Below the pieces are notes generated by a model that was given only the letters and a program-made list of their open reading frames with translations, had not been told where the DNA came from and did not search any database. The translations under genes were made by a program, and so were the position numbers. A stretch of 64,000 bases of DNA from Lamellibrachia columna (taxonomy: Eukaryota > Annelida > Polychaeta > Sabellida > Siboglinidae). How positions within the stretch are numbered: the first letter of the stretch is position 1; each line of letters begins with the position of its first letter. The stretch is from the NCBI GenBank assembly GCA_963662155.1, contig OY759265.1, positions 59,314,720-59,378,719 on the forward strand, in the 5' to 3' direction. Of this stretch, positions 37,001 to 49,172 are shown in pieces.

Positions 37001-40000
37001 TCTGGTTGAATAAGAGTGCAGGTTTTACAAAATCATCAAAAAAATTTACTTTGATTGTTCGGTCAGGTAACTTTGATTGTTAGGTCAGGTAACTTTGATT
37101 GTTAGGTCAGGTAACTTTGATTGTTAGGTCAGGTAACTTTGATTGTTAAGTCGGGTAACTTTGATTGTTAGGTCAAGTAACTTCCCAAAGTGTGAATAGT
37201 CTTGTCATAGAATCTGGTTGAATAAGAGTGCAGCTTTTACAAAATCTTAAAAAAAATTAACTTTGATTGTTCGGTCAGGTAACTTTGATTGTTTGGTCAG
37301 GTAACTTTGATTGTTAGGTCAGGTAACTTTGATTGTTAGGTCAGGTAACTTTGATTGTTAGGTCAGGTAACTTTGATTGTTAGGTCAGGTAACTTTGATT
37401 GTTAGGTCGGGTAACTTTGATCGTTAGGTCAGGTAACTTTGATTGTTAGATCGGGTAATTTTGATAGTTAAGTCGCATAACTTTGATTGTTAGGTCGGGT
37501 AACTTCCCAAAATGTGAATAGTCTTGTCATAGAATACAGAGGTGGATCCACTTTTGCCCGTTTTTGCTGGGCCCAAATAATTTCAGTTTGTCTGACGATT
37601 TCATGAAAACTAAATAACGCATTTATACAAACAAGTTAGCACGTTTTAGTGAATACTAGAAGATAGGTTAGATTTTTACAAACAAGTTAGCATGTTGTAG
37701 TGGATACTAGAAGTTAGGTTGGATTTATACAAACATGTTAGCATGTTGTAGTGGATACTAGAAGATAGGTTGGATTTATACAAAGTTAGCATGTTGTAGT
37801 GGATACTAGAAGATAGGTTGGATTTATACAAAGTTAGCATGTTGTAGTGGATACTAAAAAATAGATTGGTTTTTTTTATAAAAAAGAAAATTTAGACAAG
37901 CGAAAAATCAAACTGAGGAGTACATGCTACTTCTTGCATTTAAAATTTCACTCTTATCAAAAGTTATATACAACAATGATCAGTTCTGCTATTTGTGTGG
38001 ATGGTAACAGCCTGCAAGCAGTTTTGTTAGTACAATCATGATCATTTCATCAGATCAAACATTTTGGTCTGGTGATGTTAATGCCAGCTTTCATTAATGA
38101 CTGTGAAAGTGGCTTGAAAGACAGTACCTCTGAAACATCACTGTGGAGTCGCTTCGATGGTGATGAAAGTGTAGACTCTTTGACGTCAACTGCAGGAACG
38201 CTGCTTAGCTTCTTGTCATTCAACAAGTCATGACTGCTCTTGCTTTTATGCTTTATTTTCTACAATAAATTAAGTAATATATTGTACAATTAAAGGGTTT
38301 CAGTGATATACGCTAAATAATATAACTTCACTTTAACAGCATAGTTATTATTTTTCATAATTATTATTTGTCATTCCATGATGACTAATTTCAGATAACT
38401 GACCTTGCTGTTGTTGGTCACTATTAGTTGTATTGTGTTGTTGCAACCAACTATCCCATGAAAGAGCTTGTGCAAGAAAACATAGAACGATTTGCGATGT
38501 TAATGTCATACTCGAAACCGAGAAGACCGCCGATGATTGTTGCACACACTAATGCAATGTATCCATAGTTCAAAGTGTCATAATAACCACATGTTTACCT
38601 TGGTAGCTTTGTTCACCTCTTCCTCGTCTTCTTCTGCCTCCTCACCAAATGACAACAGGCTGAAATTTCTACAAATTTCAGGCAGACATCTCATTATTAT
38701 ATTATGAATGGGAACAAAGATGTTATAGATTGTATGATGCAAAGAAATGACAAAATTCATTCTGAAACGGGCATGCCCCTTGGCAGATGTTGTTAATGAC
38801 TATGCAGACTTGCCAAGCCCAAGTGTACCAGTTTTTACTCCATCTACTTAGATTCTACTGGTGCACTGGACGGTAAATGAGATCTACCAGTATTTCATTT
38901 AAATACAGGTTTTGTGAAATATCCCAAAAAATTTGCTAAGTTTTCACAGATAAATTCTTTAAGCATTATATGGAGAATGTGTGCTGCTGACCAAATTAAA
39001 TAAAACTTTCATTGTGCAAAATGGAACTACTCCATGCTAGAGTGCATTAGACCCAAAGACAACGAAATGTGGTTATGTGCATTTTGCACTCACAAACAAG
39101 TGGTGTAAACAAGTGGTAACTGAGAGACAATTTGTTAAAATTTGGCACATAATCTAGCATTTTTTCCTGGAAGGACTCTAACAAACCAAGAAATGTTGCA
39201 GGCAATTCAACTTAAGAAACCAACATCTTTAAACACTTACTTAGTGGCTTTGGATTTGCTCTTTTTCCTTTCCTCACCACCTTTGTCTGCTTTCTTTGGT
39301 AACGTTCTTGGAATAATATCCTCAAAAGGATTTGCTAATATCTGAAAGAAGTGCACGTCTTGGCAATAATCTGAGCCTGTGCTGGACACTAAAGTAAGAA
39401 CCATTTTTTAGAACCTCACAAACCTATATAATGCTATTAGATGTCATTAGCTATATAACTACTGCATATAATACTTTTTTAAGTATGACAACCTAGAAAG
39501 AGTTGCACATTGAAACAATTATGTACCATTAACTATTTACATCTTTAAAATGGGCTAGAGGTAAATTATACTTGTATATGCTCTATCCAAATTACAAACT
39601 TACCTTTGCCCTGACAAGTTGATGGGGATAGAGAGGTCTCTCATTGGAATCTGTTTCACATTCTGCTAATTTTAGCATGTTGTAGATCGTGTTGCCTTCA
39701 ACCTGTAACGAATACCACAATGTGCATAGTGCATGGCAAGTGAGTAACTGCAGCAAATGGTTGCTATTGCAACCAAAAAAGAGAATGCAAGCTTCAGTCT
39801 TTTCTCTCTCATGTGCACACAAAATAACAACATGGGCCCTTTATAGCACCAATAAATAATCTAGTGGGATAAAAAAAAATTGCTTACAACAAATTAAACA
39901 GAAAATAATACTAGATAGCAGGTATGGGTTCAAGTACACAAGTACTTGTGTACATAAGTACAGCAAGTACTGAAGTTGGACTTTTACTTGCCATTTTGCT

Positions 40001-43000
40001 GAGTGCAGTACTTGTACTTGACCATCAAAGTACTTGGACTTGGCATGTACTTTCCTAAGTACTTTTTGTTTTTGTTAAATATTTAGCTTTATCTCAAGAA
40101 TTGGGAAAAATTACCATGTGTTTACTGTTATTTATGTTTTTCTTTCTCACAAAGCATCATGACATAAAACATAAATGGTGCAAAAAATAATTGCAATAAA
40201 AATGACTGTATGTTTATTGTTATTTTGCACACAGCATCATGACATGAAACATAAATGATGGTACATAGTTAATACACTGTAATTATGACCATAATAACTG
40301 ATCACACTGTTCATGTTACGCATGTCAATGAATAGCTAAGGGCAATGCTTGATGTTGATTGGTTTATATGAAACTTTCCTGAAGTATTTGAATGTGCATA
40401 CCCAAAAAAAGGCAACAGGCAGCATCTTTTCCTAGTCAGAAATACCATGTTAAGCAAACAGTTGTAGGCTACCAGTTCAGGCCATAATGTGTTTGTTTAA
40501 TTAAGACACTAGGATGTCCATAAAGGGCCATTCATCAGTTAACCCACCAGTTAGCCATTAAATGACTACGATACCCATATACAAATCAGTATACCACTTG
40601 CACTAGTTATGAAGAACGACTGACAGAATGTGGCTTAACAACTCTAGAGACAAGGAGGTTAAGAGGAGATCAGATTGAAGTTTTTAAGATATTGAATGGG
40701 TATGAAAATATTGATAGAAATATGTTTGTGGACACATATCTCAGGAGGGCGGGTTACACGTAGACGAACACTGATGGACTCTCGATAAGCCAATGGCTTC
40801 CTTGTCCACTTGCCATCTGGGCCTTTGGCGTGGATGACAAATCTTGTTAAATCTTGTTAAATGCCTCTGATGCAGTCAGGAGACCATTCCACTTGGCACT
40901 GGCTGACAGTGCTAACTGCTAAGAACTGCCAGCTGAGGCTTCCTCTGTAGAAGTGAGGTGACTCAAGTCAGACTGCTTCCTACACCAGTATAATCTGGTG
41001 CCAGCAGTCTGGCTAAAAAGGTGATTTTGAGCCTGTTGTCTTGGCCTGTTCTAACCCTCTCAACAACCAGTAGTCTAAGATCAGAAAATATAAATTGCAA
41101 ACTTCTAATATAAATAGATTGCAAATTGCAACACTGCTTTTGTGCACCAAAGGAAGACAAACTGAACTGATGCATAAGCACGTAAATTGGTATCATGTGC
41201 ATGGTCTTTATTGCAAACAAACTTTTCACATTGCCACACACCCCCTTTGTTGCAATTTGGACAAATCTTTTCACCTCTACCACTTCAAACAAATGATGCA
41301 TATGTTTCGGGGGGGGGGGGGGGGGCGGTAATGTTTAGTCACTGGTAGGCTAACTACAAAGATATTTTACCATGTCTGTATGTTTGTATAATGGAGGGGT
41401 TTTGTAAAAGGTAACCGTATGTTTGGGGTTCCCATTTGTTTGTAGGGGGTAGGCATTTGTCTGTCTTCAAATATAAATAACATATTATATATATTGCAGT
41501 AAACCATAATTATATTGTATGGGTCTATGGAGAACTTCCCTACTTTACAAAGTATGTTACAACTATCGGAAACATTTTCCTAAAAGAAAAAAATGCAACA
41601 AAATATGTGACAGTGATTAATTTAAGATGATCCTTATTTAATTAATTCATTAGACAATATCCACTGTCCAGATCTGGAGGACTCCTAACTGACCCTTGAT
41701 TGCAATTGCTAACAATTACTCAAGTACTTCATAACAATAAACTCAGTGTGGGATCAGTGAAGACATGCAGCATGTCTCATGAAGCCCTGAGACCTGCTAG
41801 TCTGGGTCTGAGAGAGCAGGGACTGAGGGAGCAGAGATAAGAGAAATGCTAAACAAAGAAATGTAGCCAGTGTATTGGCACTTAACAAATCCTCCTTTAC
41901 TGTGGCGGGTAAGGTCTTTCATCCAGACAGGTGTAGGTTGACAGATCAGAAGTTTGAATGCATTATATTTGTTCGGTGCAACCAGAAATAAATGAAACTG
42001 CTGCTTTTGTGTTTTCAACGCTTTGACCATCAACATTATGAAACGTAAATATAGCGTTCGATGTACTTAACTGTACTTGACTTAAATTTTCAAAGTGCTT
42101 TGTACTTGTATTTGAATTTTTCACAAAGTACCTGTACTTGCCTCTATATTGTAGACAAGTACTTGGACATGGCAAAATTTAAAGTACTTGTACTTAAGTA
42201 CATTGCCCATGTATTTGTATACATGTATTTATACCTGCTAGATAGTACTAAATATTTGTAAACTATTCATATTAGCTTAATATGATTGCAAATCATTGAC
42301 AGGTTACCTGTTTGAAATTTTAAACCCTTTATCTTACTCTTCTAAACCTACTGTTTTAATATTTTTTTCATAAAACTGTATATAACTGACCTTTCCAAAG
42401 ATGGTATGTTTGTTGGTGAGTTCGGGCGTGGCAGTAAGAGTGAAGAAGAACTGGCTGCCATTGTCATTGGGTCCACTATTGGCCATCGCCACAAGGCCAC
42501 GACGCACAAAACGCAGCCTCGAGTGAAACTCATCCTGAAGAAGCAATTTTTTTGGAATACATGGTTGATGGAGCTCATCTCTGACTGCACATTGGGATTC
42601 TTATTATGAAATACAATGTTTTAGTTTGATTTGACAATTTTTGCAATATTTTGTTTGTACCAAAACATTGCACCAAAACACAACACAAATTATGAATTAA
42701 TTGGCACCGTCCATTGTTCTGATCAATTTCAGAATATTTTATCTTAAGTGACATGGAAGCTGGGTGGGTCCCAAGATTCTGCTTAACTCTATCGATTATA
42801 TATGAATGTACTATTACTGAAATTTGCATAATTTATATAATCTTACTCTAAATGGCTTTCCGTAGATTGAGTCACCGCCGTGTCCTGTGCCAGTGGGATC
42901 TCCGCCCTGCACTATGAAGTCCTTGACGACTCGGTGGAAGATGTTGCCATTGTAGTAGCCTTCCATGCACAGCTGTATGAAGTTGCGACATGCTTTTGGT

Positions 43001-43840
43001 GCTTCCTTTGACCACAGCTCCACATCAATATCACCCACAGTTGTCACCAGTAACACCTGCACAAACAGCTCCACATTAACACTCTATTTTTAAGGAAGAT
43101 ATTATAAAAGGTAAGTTCTTATATAGCGCTGTATCTAGTCCACTCACTTCACTCCCTGGCAGACCTGTTCATTCAAACACCAACTCGACTTCTCTGGAAA
43201 GCATTCAGCCAAGCTGCAGTAACTGCACAAAGATTATAATAGTATTCATTCACACATACATATCCTCTCGATTGAGAGTTCAATATTCGACCCACTACCC
43301 TACCACGCCTCACCATATTATCAAGCATTTGTAATCTTACCAACTAGGGATTCTCAACATGGATACAGGTTCATAATAATATTAACATCTGTACAATTCC
43401 ATCACTTTCGGACATAAAATTAAAATGTTTACTAAACTTTTAAAGTCAAGACGTAAAGCCAAGACAAAAGCTATGCCTTAAGTTAAGGCTAAAGCCAAGG
43501 GCAAGGCTAGCCTAAGACTAAGTAAGGGTTTCATTTCAACAAATGTGGAGGCATGCGAATATGGACACATTTTAATTGAGTGACAGTTTCTTTGTTAATA
43601 CGCAGGGGGCACGCGCATATTCGCACAGAAGAACTGTGCGAATATTCAAAATACGCCCATACAAACTCAAAGCAAAAGGGTAGGCTATCGAACGAAATGC
43701 ACTTATTATCGCTCAACATCGCACTATTAATCGTCGTGTCTGTAAAATTGAAAATGTGCAACTATTATTTAATGCATCGATCTGAGTAATAAGCAAACCT
43801 TTCCTTCCGTTGGCGGCTCTTGTATATATATGTTGCTCAT
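34027..43840 (-). CDS. CWC27: Spliceosome-associated cyclophilin CWC27, complete, 11 exons
   Basis: A nuclear cyclophilin-like protein that joins the activated spliceosome (Bact stage) with CWC22 in the known family. Exons, 5' to 3' on the minus strand: 43840-43799, 43056-42847, 42534-42391, 39702-39604, 39341-39241, 38668-38599, 38259-38128, 36160-36018, 35557-35454, 35113-34852, 34180-34027. They sum to 1461 bases, which is 486 codons plus stop; human CWC27 has 472 residues. The start [10 protein letters not shown] is highly conserved. The cyclophilin fold covers about residues 13-165 ([36 protein letters not shown]). Position 122 is Glu where active cyclophilins have Trp. The rest is charged and coiled: [30 protein letters not shown], then WLSHRLQFE and [15 protein letters not shown] at the C-terminus. 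It shares its promoter region with CARNMT1. Confidence 0.96.
36291..37535. repeat. 22-bp minisatellite in three nested blocks, CWC27 intron 7
   Basis: The unit holds AACTTTGATTGTTAGGTCAG plus GT. Block 1 is about 36352-36971, block 2 about 37049-37180, block 3 about 37258-37503, roughly 45 units in all. Each block is preceded by GGTTGAATAAGAGTGCAG...AAAATC and followed by AACTTCCCAAAGTGTGAATA..., so the whole block was itself duplicated. On the gene's sense strand each unit contains GACCTAACA, like a branch-point sequence. Confidence 0.92.
37620..37872. repeat. About 50-bp tandem repeat, 4-5 copies, CWC27 intron 7
   Basis: Units contain GTTAGCATGTTGTAGTGGAT and ACTAGAAGATAGGTTGGATT, with small length changes. 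The array lies some 250 bases from exon 7. Confidence 0.85.
40606..40862 (+). mobile_element. CR1/jockey-like LINE 3' fragment nested in hAT element
   Basis: Matches the RT C-terminus of the 52645 copy, with an internal deletion that joins NMF directly to the VDTY region. It ends in the family tail and TTGTTAAATCTTGTTAAAT. Confidence 0.85.
41306..41323. repeat. Poly-G run of about 17 bases
   Basis: A pure G homopolymer inside the hAT element. A run this long is prone to sequencing and replication errors. Confidence 0.9.
43108..43270. repeat. Dispersed repeat with TTCTTATATAGCGC head
   Basis: Resembles 55275-55490: GTTCTTATATAGCGCKGTAT, CCCTGGCAGACCTGTT and ATTCAGCCA...CTGCA occur in the same order. 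It lies in CWC27 intron 1. Confidence 0.7.
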
Positions 43841-43971
43841 TTTTATAAATATATAAATGTCACACCATACAACTTGTGCCAGCGTTTCCAATGGTATAAC
43901 GGGTTATGTATTGGCCAGTTTATTGGGTAAATATTTCGGCACGTTTTGATCTTAGAAAATACTCCAAAAAG
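43841..43971. promoter_or_regulatory. Bidirectional promoter between CWC27 and CARNMT1
   Basis: Only 131 bases separate the two start codons, which point away from each other. CCAAT occurs on + at 43888-43892 and on - at 43914-43910 and 43926-43922. An AT-rich TATAAATATATAAA lies close to the CWC27 start. The spacing and paired CCAAT boxes are typical of divergent housekeeping promoters, whose transcription starts would lie in this interval or in short 5' leaders. Confidence 0.7.
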
Positions 43972-46900
43972 ATGTCGCTCTCAGACTCAAATAATGTTCA
44001 GGATGAAAAACGGGAACATCATAATCATACGCCAATTGACCAAGACGACATTGAAGAGCAAGAACGTGCCCATTTCCAAAAGGTTATCAACGCATTGCGC
44101 TTTTACAGGTATGAAATTATCGGCGTACAGTTCTGTCTGGGTAGTAAACTCGAAATAGCTTCTTCTGAAGTTCTGGGACAAGTGTTAACGACTACACTAG
44201 AGGGAGGCGCGGTTCTCTTGAGATAGCACTTGATCTCACACTTACACATAATGGCCATTTTTAAGGCTACTTGTTAGCCTTTGACAATTAACCTATATCT
44301 TATTAAAATCTTGATAGATTATATTTTTATAGTGTAAACATTTTGCTGTTTTGTTAGTAGAGTCAAATAATTATATTACACACTGATTCTGTGTCTGATT
44401 GCTGCCTACTTAATTTCATGCATTGCTGTTTACTGAATTTTTTACTGTGACCTCTGAGATGATTTAGATTCATGTTAAAAAAACTGGCCAGGCCCAGGCC
44501 CTATATTTTCCAGTTAATCACTTCAGTTAAGCCTAAGCCTAAGGCATTTGATTTTGTAAGTTAAATGTCTCAATCAAATCTCAACATAATCGTCATTGTT
44601 CTAAACTATGTAGTTTTTGTCCTACTTCATAATTATAATAAATCCTTAAATTGAAGTTTATAAGGTTAGTTGCTGTACGCTGCACTTTCTCAAGTATATA
44701 AAATTTACTTTGACCAGCATGGTAAGGGGAGCTATTTCAAAGTATGGTCTAATGTAAGTTGCTTTCATAAACAATATTAAATTTTTATCAAATTACACAA
44801 GCAGTTGTGCCCAACTTTTGGAACCTATCCACTACATCATGCTAGTTCATTTGTACACATTTGTTATTTAGTTTTGATGAAACTGTCAGACAAAACTATT
44901 ACATCATTTTGGACTGGATCTCGTCAAAAATTGGCAAAAAGGGCAAACGTTATCTGGCTCTATATGCTGATAACATAAGGTGATTCAATCAAGATTTTGC
45001 AAGTTGCCTGATCTAATGATCAAAGAGAATTCTGTCTGTGATTTGAGCAAAAGTGTGTGATCTTTTATTAAAACCGACTGCATATTACTAACTTAGACTA
45101 TTCACACACTATAATAAACACCTATTTTGTGGTAAAGTTAATTTGTTAAAAATAACTTTTCACAAAGTGATCAGACACAATTGTTTCAAGTTCTATAGCA
45201 TGTTTCCAAACTGAACTTGTTGACAAAACATCCCAGATGTGCATCTTTAGTAGTGTTTGAAATAGCAAGAATTATAAAACCATCCATTGCCTCTACTACC
45301 ACCTCTCATTTTAGGTTGTAGTTGTGGGATAGAACAGAATAAAACAGTGATGAGGTCACAGTCTGTATTTGTGTCAAAATCGTAGGACACTACTAACAGA
45401 ATGTTGTGTTATAACTGATGCTCAGGTCACATTCTATGAAGCGACTGCTGCAGTCTGAGAAATACTTCAGTGAGTTACCGACACATCACCGCAAGTTGAT
45501 ACCAAACTTCCAAGAACATTTGCGAAATGTGAAAACAGCCATCGAGCAAAATGCGGAAATCATCCAGTTAATCGTCGCAAACACGGATCATATGTTTGAG
45601 AACAAAGACCACGGGCCTGCCAAAGTTAGTCTGAATATTCTTTCACAGTTTAGCCAAACAGCTTGTGACTTACAATGATGCAATTACGTAATAACACCTG
45701 CATACTGCTTTATGCCTGTGGGCACATTACAGTTATCAATAATATCTTTAAACAATTGCTTTAATCCATATTAAATTAATTAAAACATTTTTACCTCACA
45801 AGAAACTATTCACAGCCAGTCCACTGACAAACACCATGAGACATGGCAAAAATATTCGGAGATGAAAACAAAGTTTCTTGTGAGGTAAGCATTGTCTAAT
45901 TTAACAGGCCAAGAAAACTTTGTTTCTATACATTCAAACACCATTGGTATTCTTGACTTACGTTTACCTTGTGGCAAAATGGCCCCACCTGTTTGTAATA
46001 AAATTTGTGTATTAATGGTGGAATGTCTGTATTCTTTGCATTACATGTTCATGACGACTTCTTGATGTATATATGTTATCATCATGCTTGTAGGAATGTC
46101 GGCTCTGAGAAGCTTGTCAGACGGGCTGTACATGTGTTCAATTCCTGCCTGATTTGCTTTGAAGAGCTCACATTCCTGTTAATGTTCTTCCCAAAGTGGC
46201 TGCATGATAAGCAGTCCACTTTGTAACAAAACCATCATTTGGCCTATTTCAATTCTCTACTACATCGGAAAGAAGAATAGCTGCACTTGAGATGAAATTT
46301 TTTCAGAAGGATCCTGAAAATGTTTTACTGAGTCCACATAACAAATATATCAGTGATGCAAGCCATCACCGAAGCAGCAGGACCACAAGAACCGCTTTTG
46401 GCCACAGTAAAACGCCGAAAACTCCAATGGTTTGGTCATACAATCAGACACAACACACTTGCCAAAAAAATACAATCAAAGGCGGCAGAAAATGAGAAAG
46501 ACCACAAAAAATGTACATGGACAACAATCGAGAGTGGACGGGTCTGGAGGAATTATGCAGTGCTGCCCACAACCATCCCAGATGGAAAAGGATCACTGTC
46601 GAAGCCTTCAAGCGCGCACCGCTGTGATCGGCCCGGTCAAGGGATGAACTGAACTGAACTACATCGAACTTGCATGGGTTATTGCATAAATTAATATATG
46701 CAACTTACCAGATGCATAACAATATATATATATATATATATACACATACATACACCAGACCTGGGGCTGAAGTATTCAGTACTCGTGTATTCGAGTGCAT
46801 TTTTGAAATACTCGTACTCATACAAATTATGGTCACATACTCGTACTCGTGTTCAATGTACTCAGATTTTACGAGTACATCTTAGTACTTTTTCAATATG

Positions 46901-49133
46901 CTATTGTGAAAATTATTTAATTTCTTATTTTATAAAATCATTATGATTAACAACTACAACAATAATTTCAAAAAGTATGGTAGCTGCTAGCAAATTGTAT
47001 TTAACAAGATTGCCATCCCAAACAACAAGTTCCAGATGGCAAAGTGGACAAGGAAGCCATTGGCTTATCGAGAGTCCAACAATTTTCTCATCTATGTGTA
47101 GCCCACCCTTATCAAATATCTGTCAATTCTATTTTTAAACATATTCACACTACTAGCATTAACACAATCATTTGGCAGTTTGTTCCATTCATTTATCACC
47201 CTCTGTGAGAAAGAGTACTTTCTCATGTCCAACCTACACTGCTCCTTAACTAATGCTGCTTTATGTCCTCTGGTTCTACTGCCTTCTTTAAGTTTGAAGA
47301 ACATATTCCTGTCAACATCCTCATAACCATTCACTATTTTAAACACTTTTATTTGGTCTCCTCTTGGTCTCCTGGTCTCTAGTGTTGACAAACCACATTG
47401 TAATAAGCAACTTTCGTAACTAAGGTCTCTCAATTCTGGAATCATTTTAGTTGCTCTTCATTGTATTCTTTCTAGCTTGTCTATGTCCTTTTTACGATAT
47501 GGTCTCCATGCTTGAATACAATATTCCAAATGTGGTCTAATTATTGCTTTGTACAGGGGTACAATTAGCTGTTTCTCCTTATACATGATAGTTCTCCTAA
47601 TTAGCCCTAGAATTTGATTTCTTTTCGAAGCAGCAATCCCACATTGCTCTGAAACTTTCATGTCGGCACTAAATGTTACTCCTAAGTCCTTTTCTTGTGT
47701 GGTTCTACCTAGTACAGCATCCCCCATTTTATATTCTTCGTCCATGTTTCCATGCCCTATGTGTATACATTTGCACTTCCCAAAATTGAATAACATTTGC
47801 CATTTTTCTGACCATTTAACTAATTTATCTAGATCATCCTGTAAACTTTGTTTTATTACCTGCATATGAATCAAATAAAAAAAACATTTCTGTTCTTGCA
47901 TGGATCTCAGCTGAGTTATATATGTTTTCTAATACAGTATCATTAAAACACTTATTATGTTGATTCTATTGCAGTAACCATGATATTAATTGCAATGTAA
48001 TATCCCCTGATTTGTAATAATTATTTTTGTTATATTTAATAGATGTGGTTTCATTTTATACTTGGAATTGATGAGCTTTCACAAATTCACACTGTGAATC
48101 ACTTTTCTGCATATTGAATGCACTGAAGCCACAAAGGCTTCACTTCAAGAGGCAGCATCTTTTGATTCTTTTCCCAGTCAGAAGCCCCTAGTTCATATCC
48201 ATAGTTGTACTAGTTACCAGTCCAGGCCACAATCCTTGTATTTGTTTCATTAAGCCAGGAAGTTCAGTAAGCCCATAATGAAAGGGTCATTCATCAGTTA
48301 GCCATAACATGCCTTTGTTGCTCTCACAAGTCACAGCTACTGCTAGCTGAGTGTTCTTATGGAGAACTTTTTTTTGGCTCACAACATGTCTAACAATGTT
48401 CATTGATTCATATATCATATATATTTAATGGTTATATTTCTTTATTTCTTTTCTCTTGTTATAAAATGTATTTTGAAGTTTTTTTCAATTTAAATACATT
48501 TTAACCCATATTTGAATGCATGCCCTGTACATTTGCATTTGAATGCGAATCGCACCTGAATGGAATGCAACCCCCAGTTTGGTCCAAGACATAAAGAAGT
48601 TTTTTACAGTTTTCCTCATAAAAAAGTCTGATCAACTGCCGTTGCATAGTCAAATCTTGAATTATATTACTATAATATCATACAAGATGTACTTGTACTC
48701 GTGGAAATGTACTCATACTCTGCTTTAAGCAATGTACTTGTACTTGGCCATCACCAATGTACTCGTACTCGGCCATCACCAATGTACTCGTACTCGGCCA
48801 TCACCAATGTACTCGTACTCGGCCATCACCAATGTACTCGTACTCGGCCATCACCAATGTACTCGTACTCGGCCATCACCAATGTACTCGTACTCGGCCA
48901 TCACCAATGTACTCGTACTCGGCCATCACCAATGTACTCGTACTCGGCCATCACCAATGTACTCGTACTCGGCCATCACCAATGTACTCGTACTCGGCCA
49001 TCACCAATGTACTCGTACTCGGCTATCACCAATGTACTCATCCCTGGCCATCACCAATGTACTCGTGCTCGGCCATCACCAATGTACTCGTACTCATACT
49101 TTATTCATGAAAATGTACTTGGCCCCAGGTCTG

Positions 49134-49172
<39 letters not shown>

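Larger units (their letters stand above)
39919..42237. mobile_element. hAT-type element with GTACTTG subterminal repeats, 2.3 kb
   Basis: Ends CAGGTAT and ATACCTG, with perfect 8-bp target duplications CTAGATAG at 39911-39918 and 42238-42245. Both subterminal regions are full of (A)AGTACTTG motifs. The interior shares blocks with 46756-49133 (around GGCAGCATCTTTTCCTAGTC) and, inverted, with 62897-63560. A LINE fragment (40606-40862) inserted later. No transposase frame seen. It lies in CWC27 intron 3. Confidence 0.85.
46756..49133. mobile_element. hAT-type element, 2.4 kb, related to 39919-42237
   Basis: 12-bp terminal inverted repeats, CAGACCTGGGGC and GCCCCAGGTCTG, between TA-rich microsatellites. 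Subterminal (G)TACTCGTACTC repeats are on both sides, greatly expanded on the right. The interior shares blocks with 39919-42237 (GGCAGCATCTTTT...CCAGTCAGAA; ATTCATCAGTTAGCCAT). The 8-bp flanks differ (ACATACAC and TATATATA), probably through microsatellite change. A LINE (46999-47870) inserted inside. It lies in CARNMT1 intron 2. Confidence 0.8.

Noticed and set aside
37536..37560. hAT-like left end CAGAGGTGGATCCAC
   Set aside because: No matching right end or duplication found.
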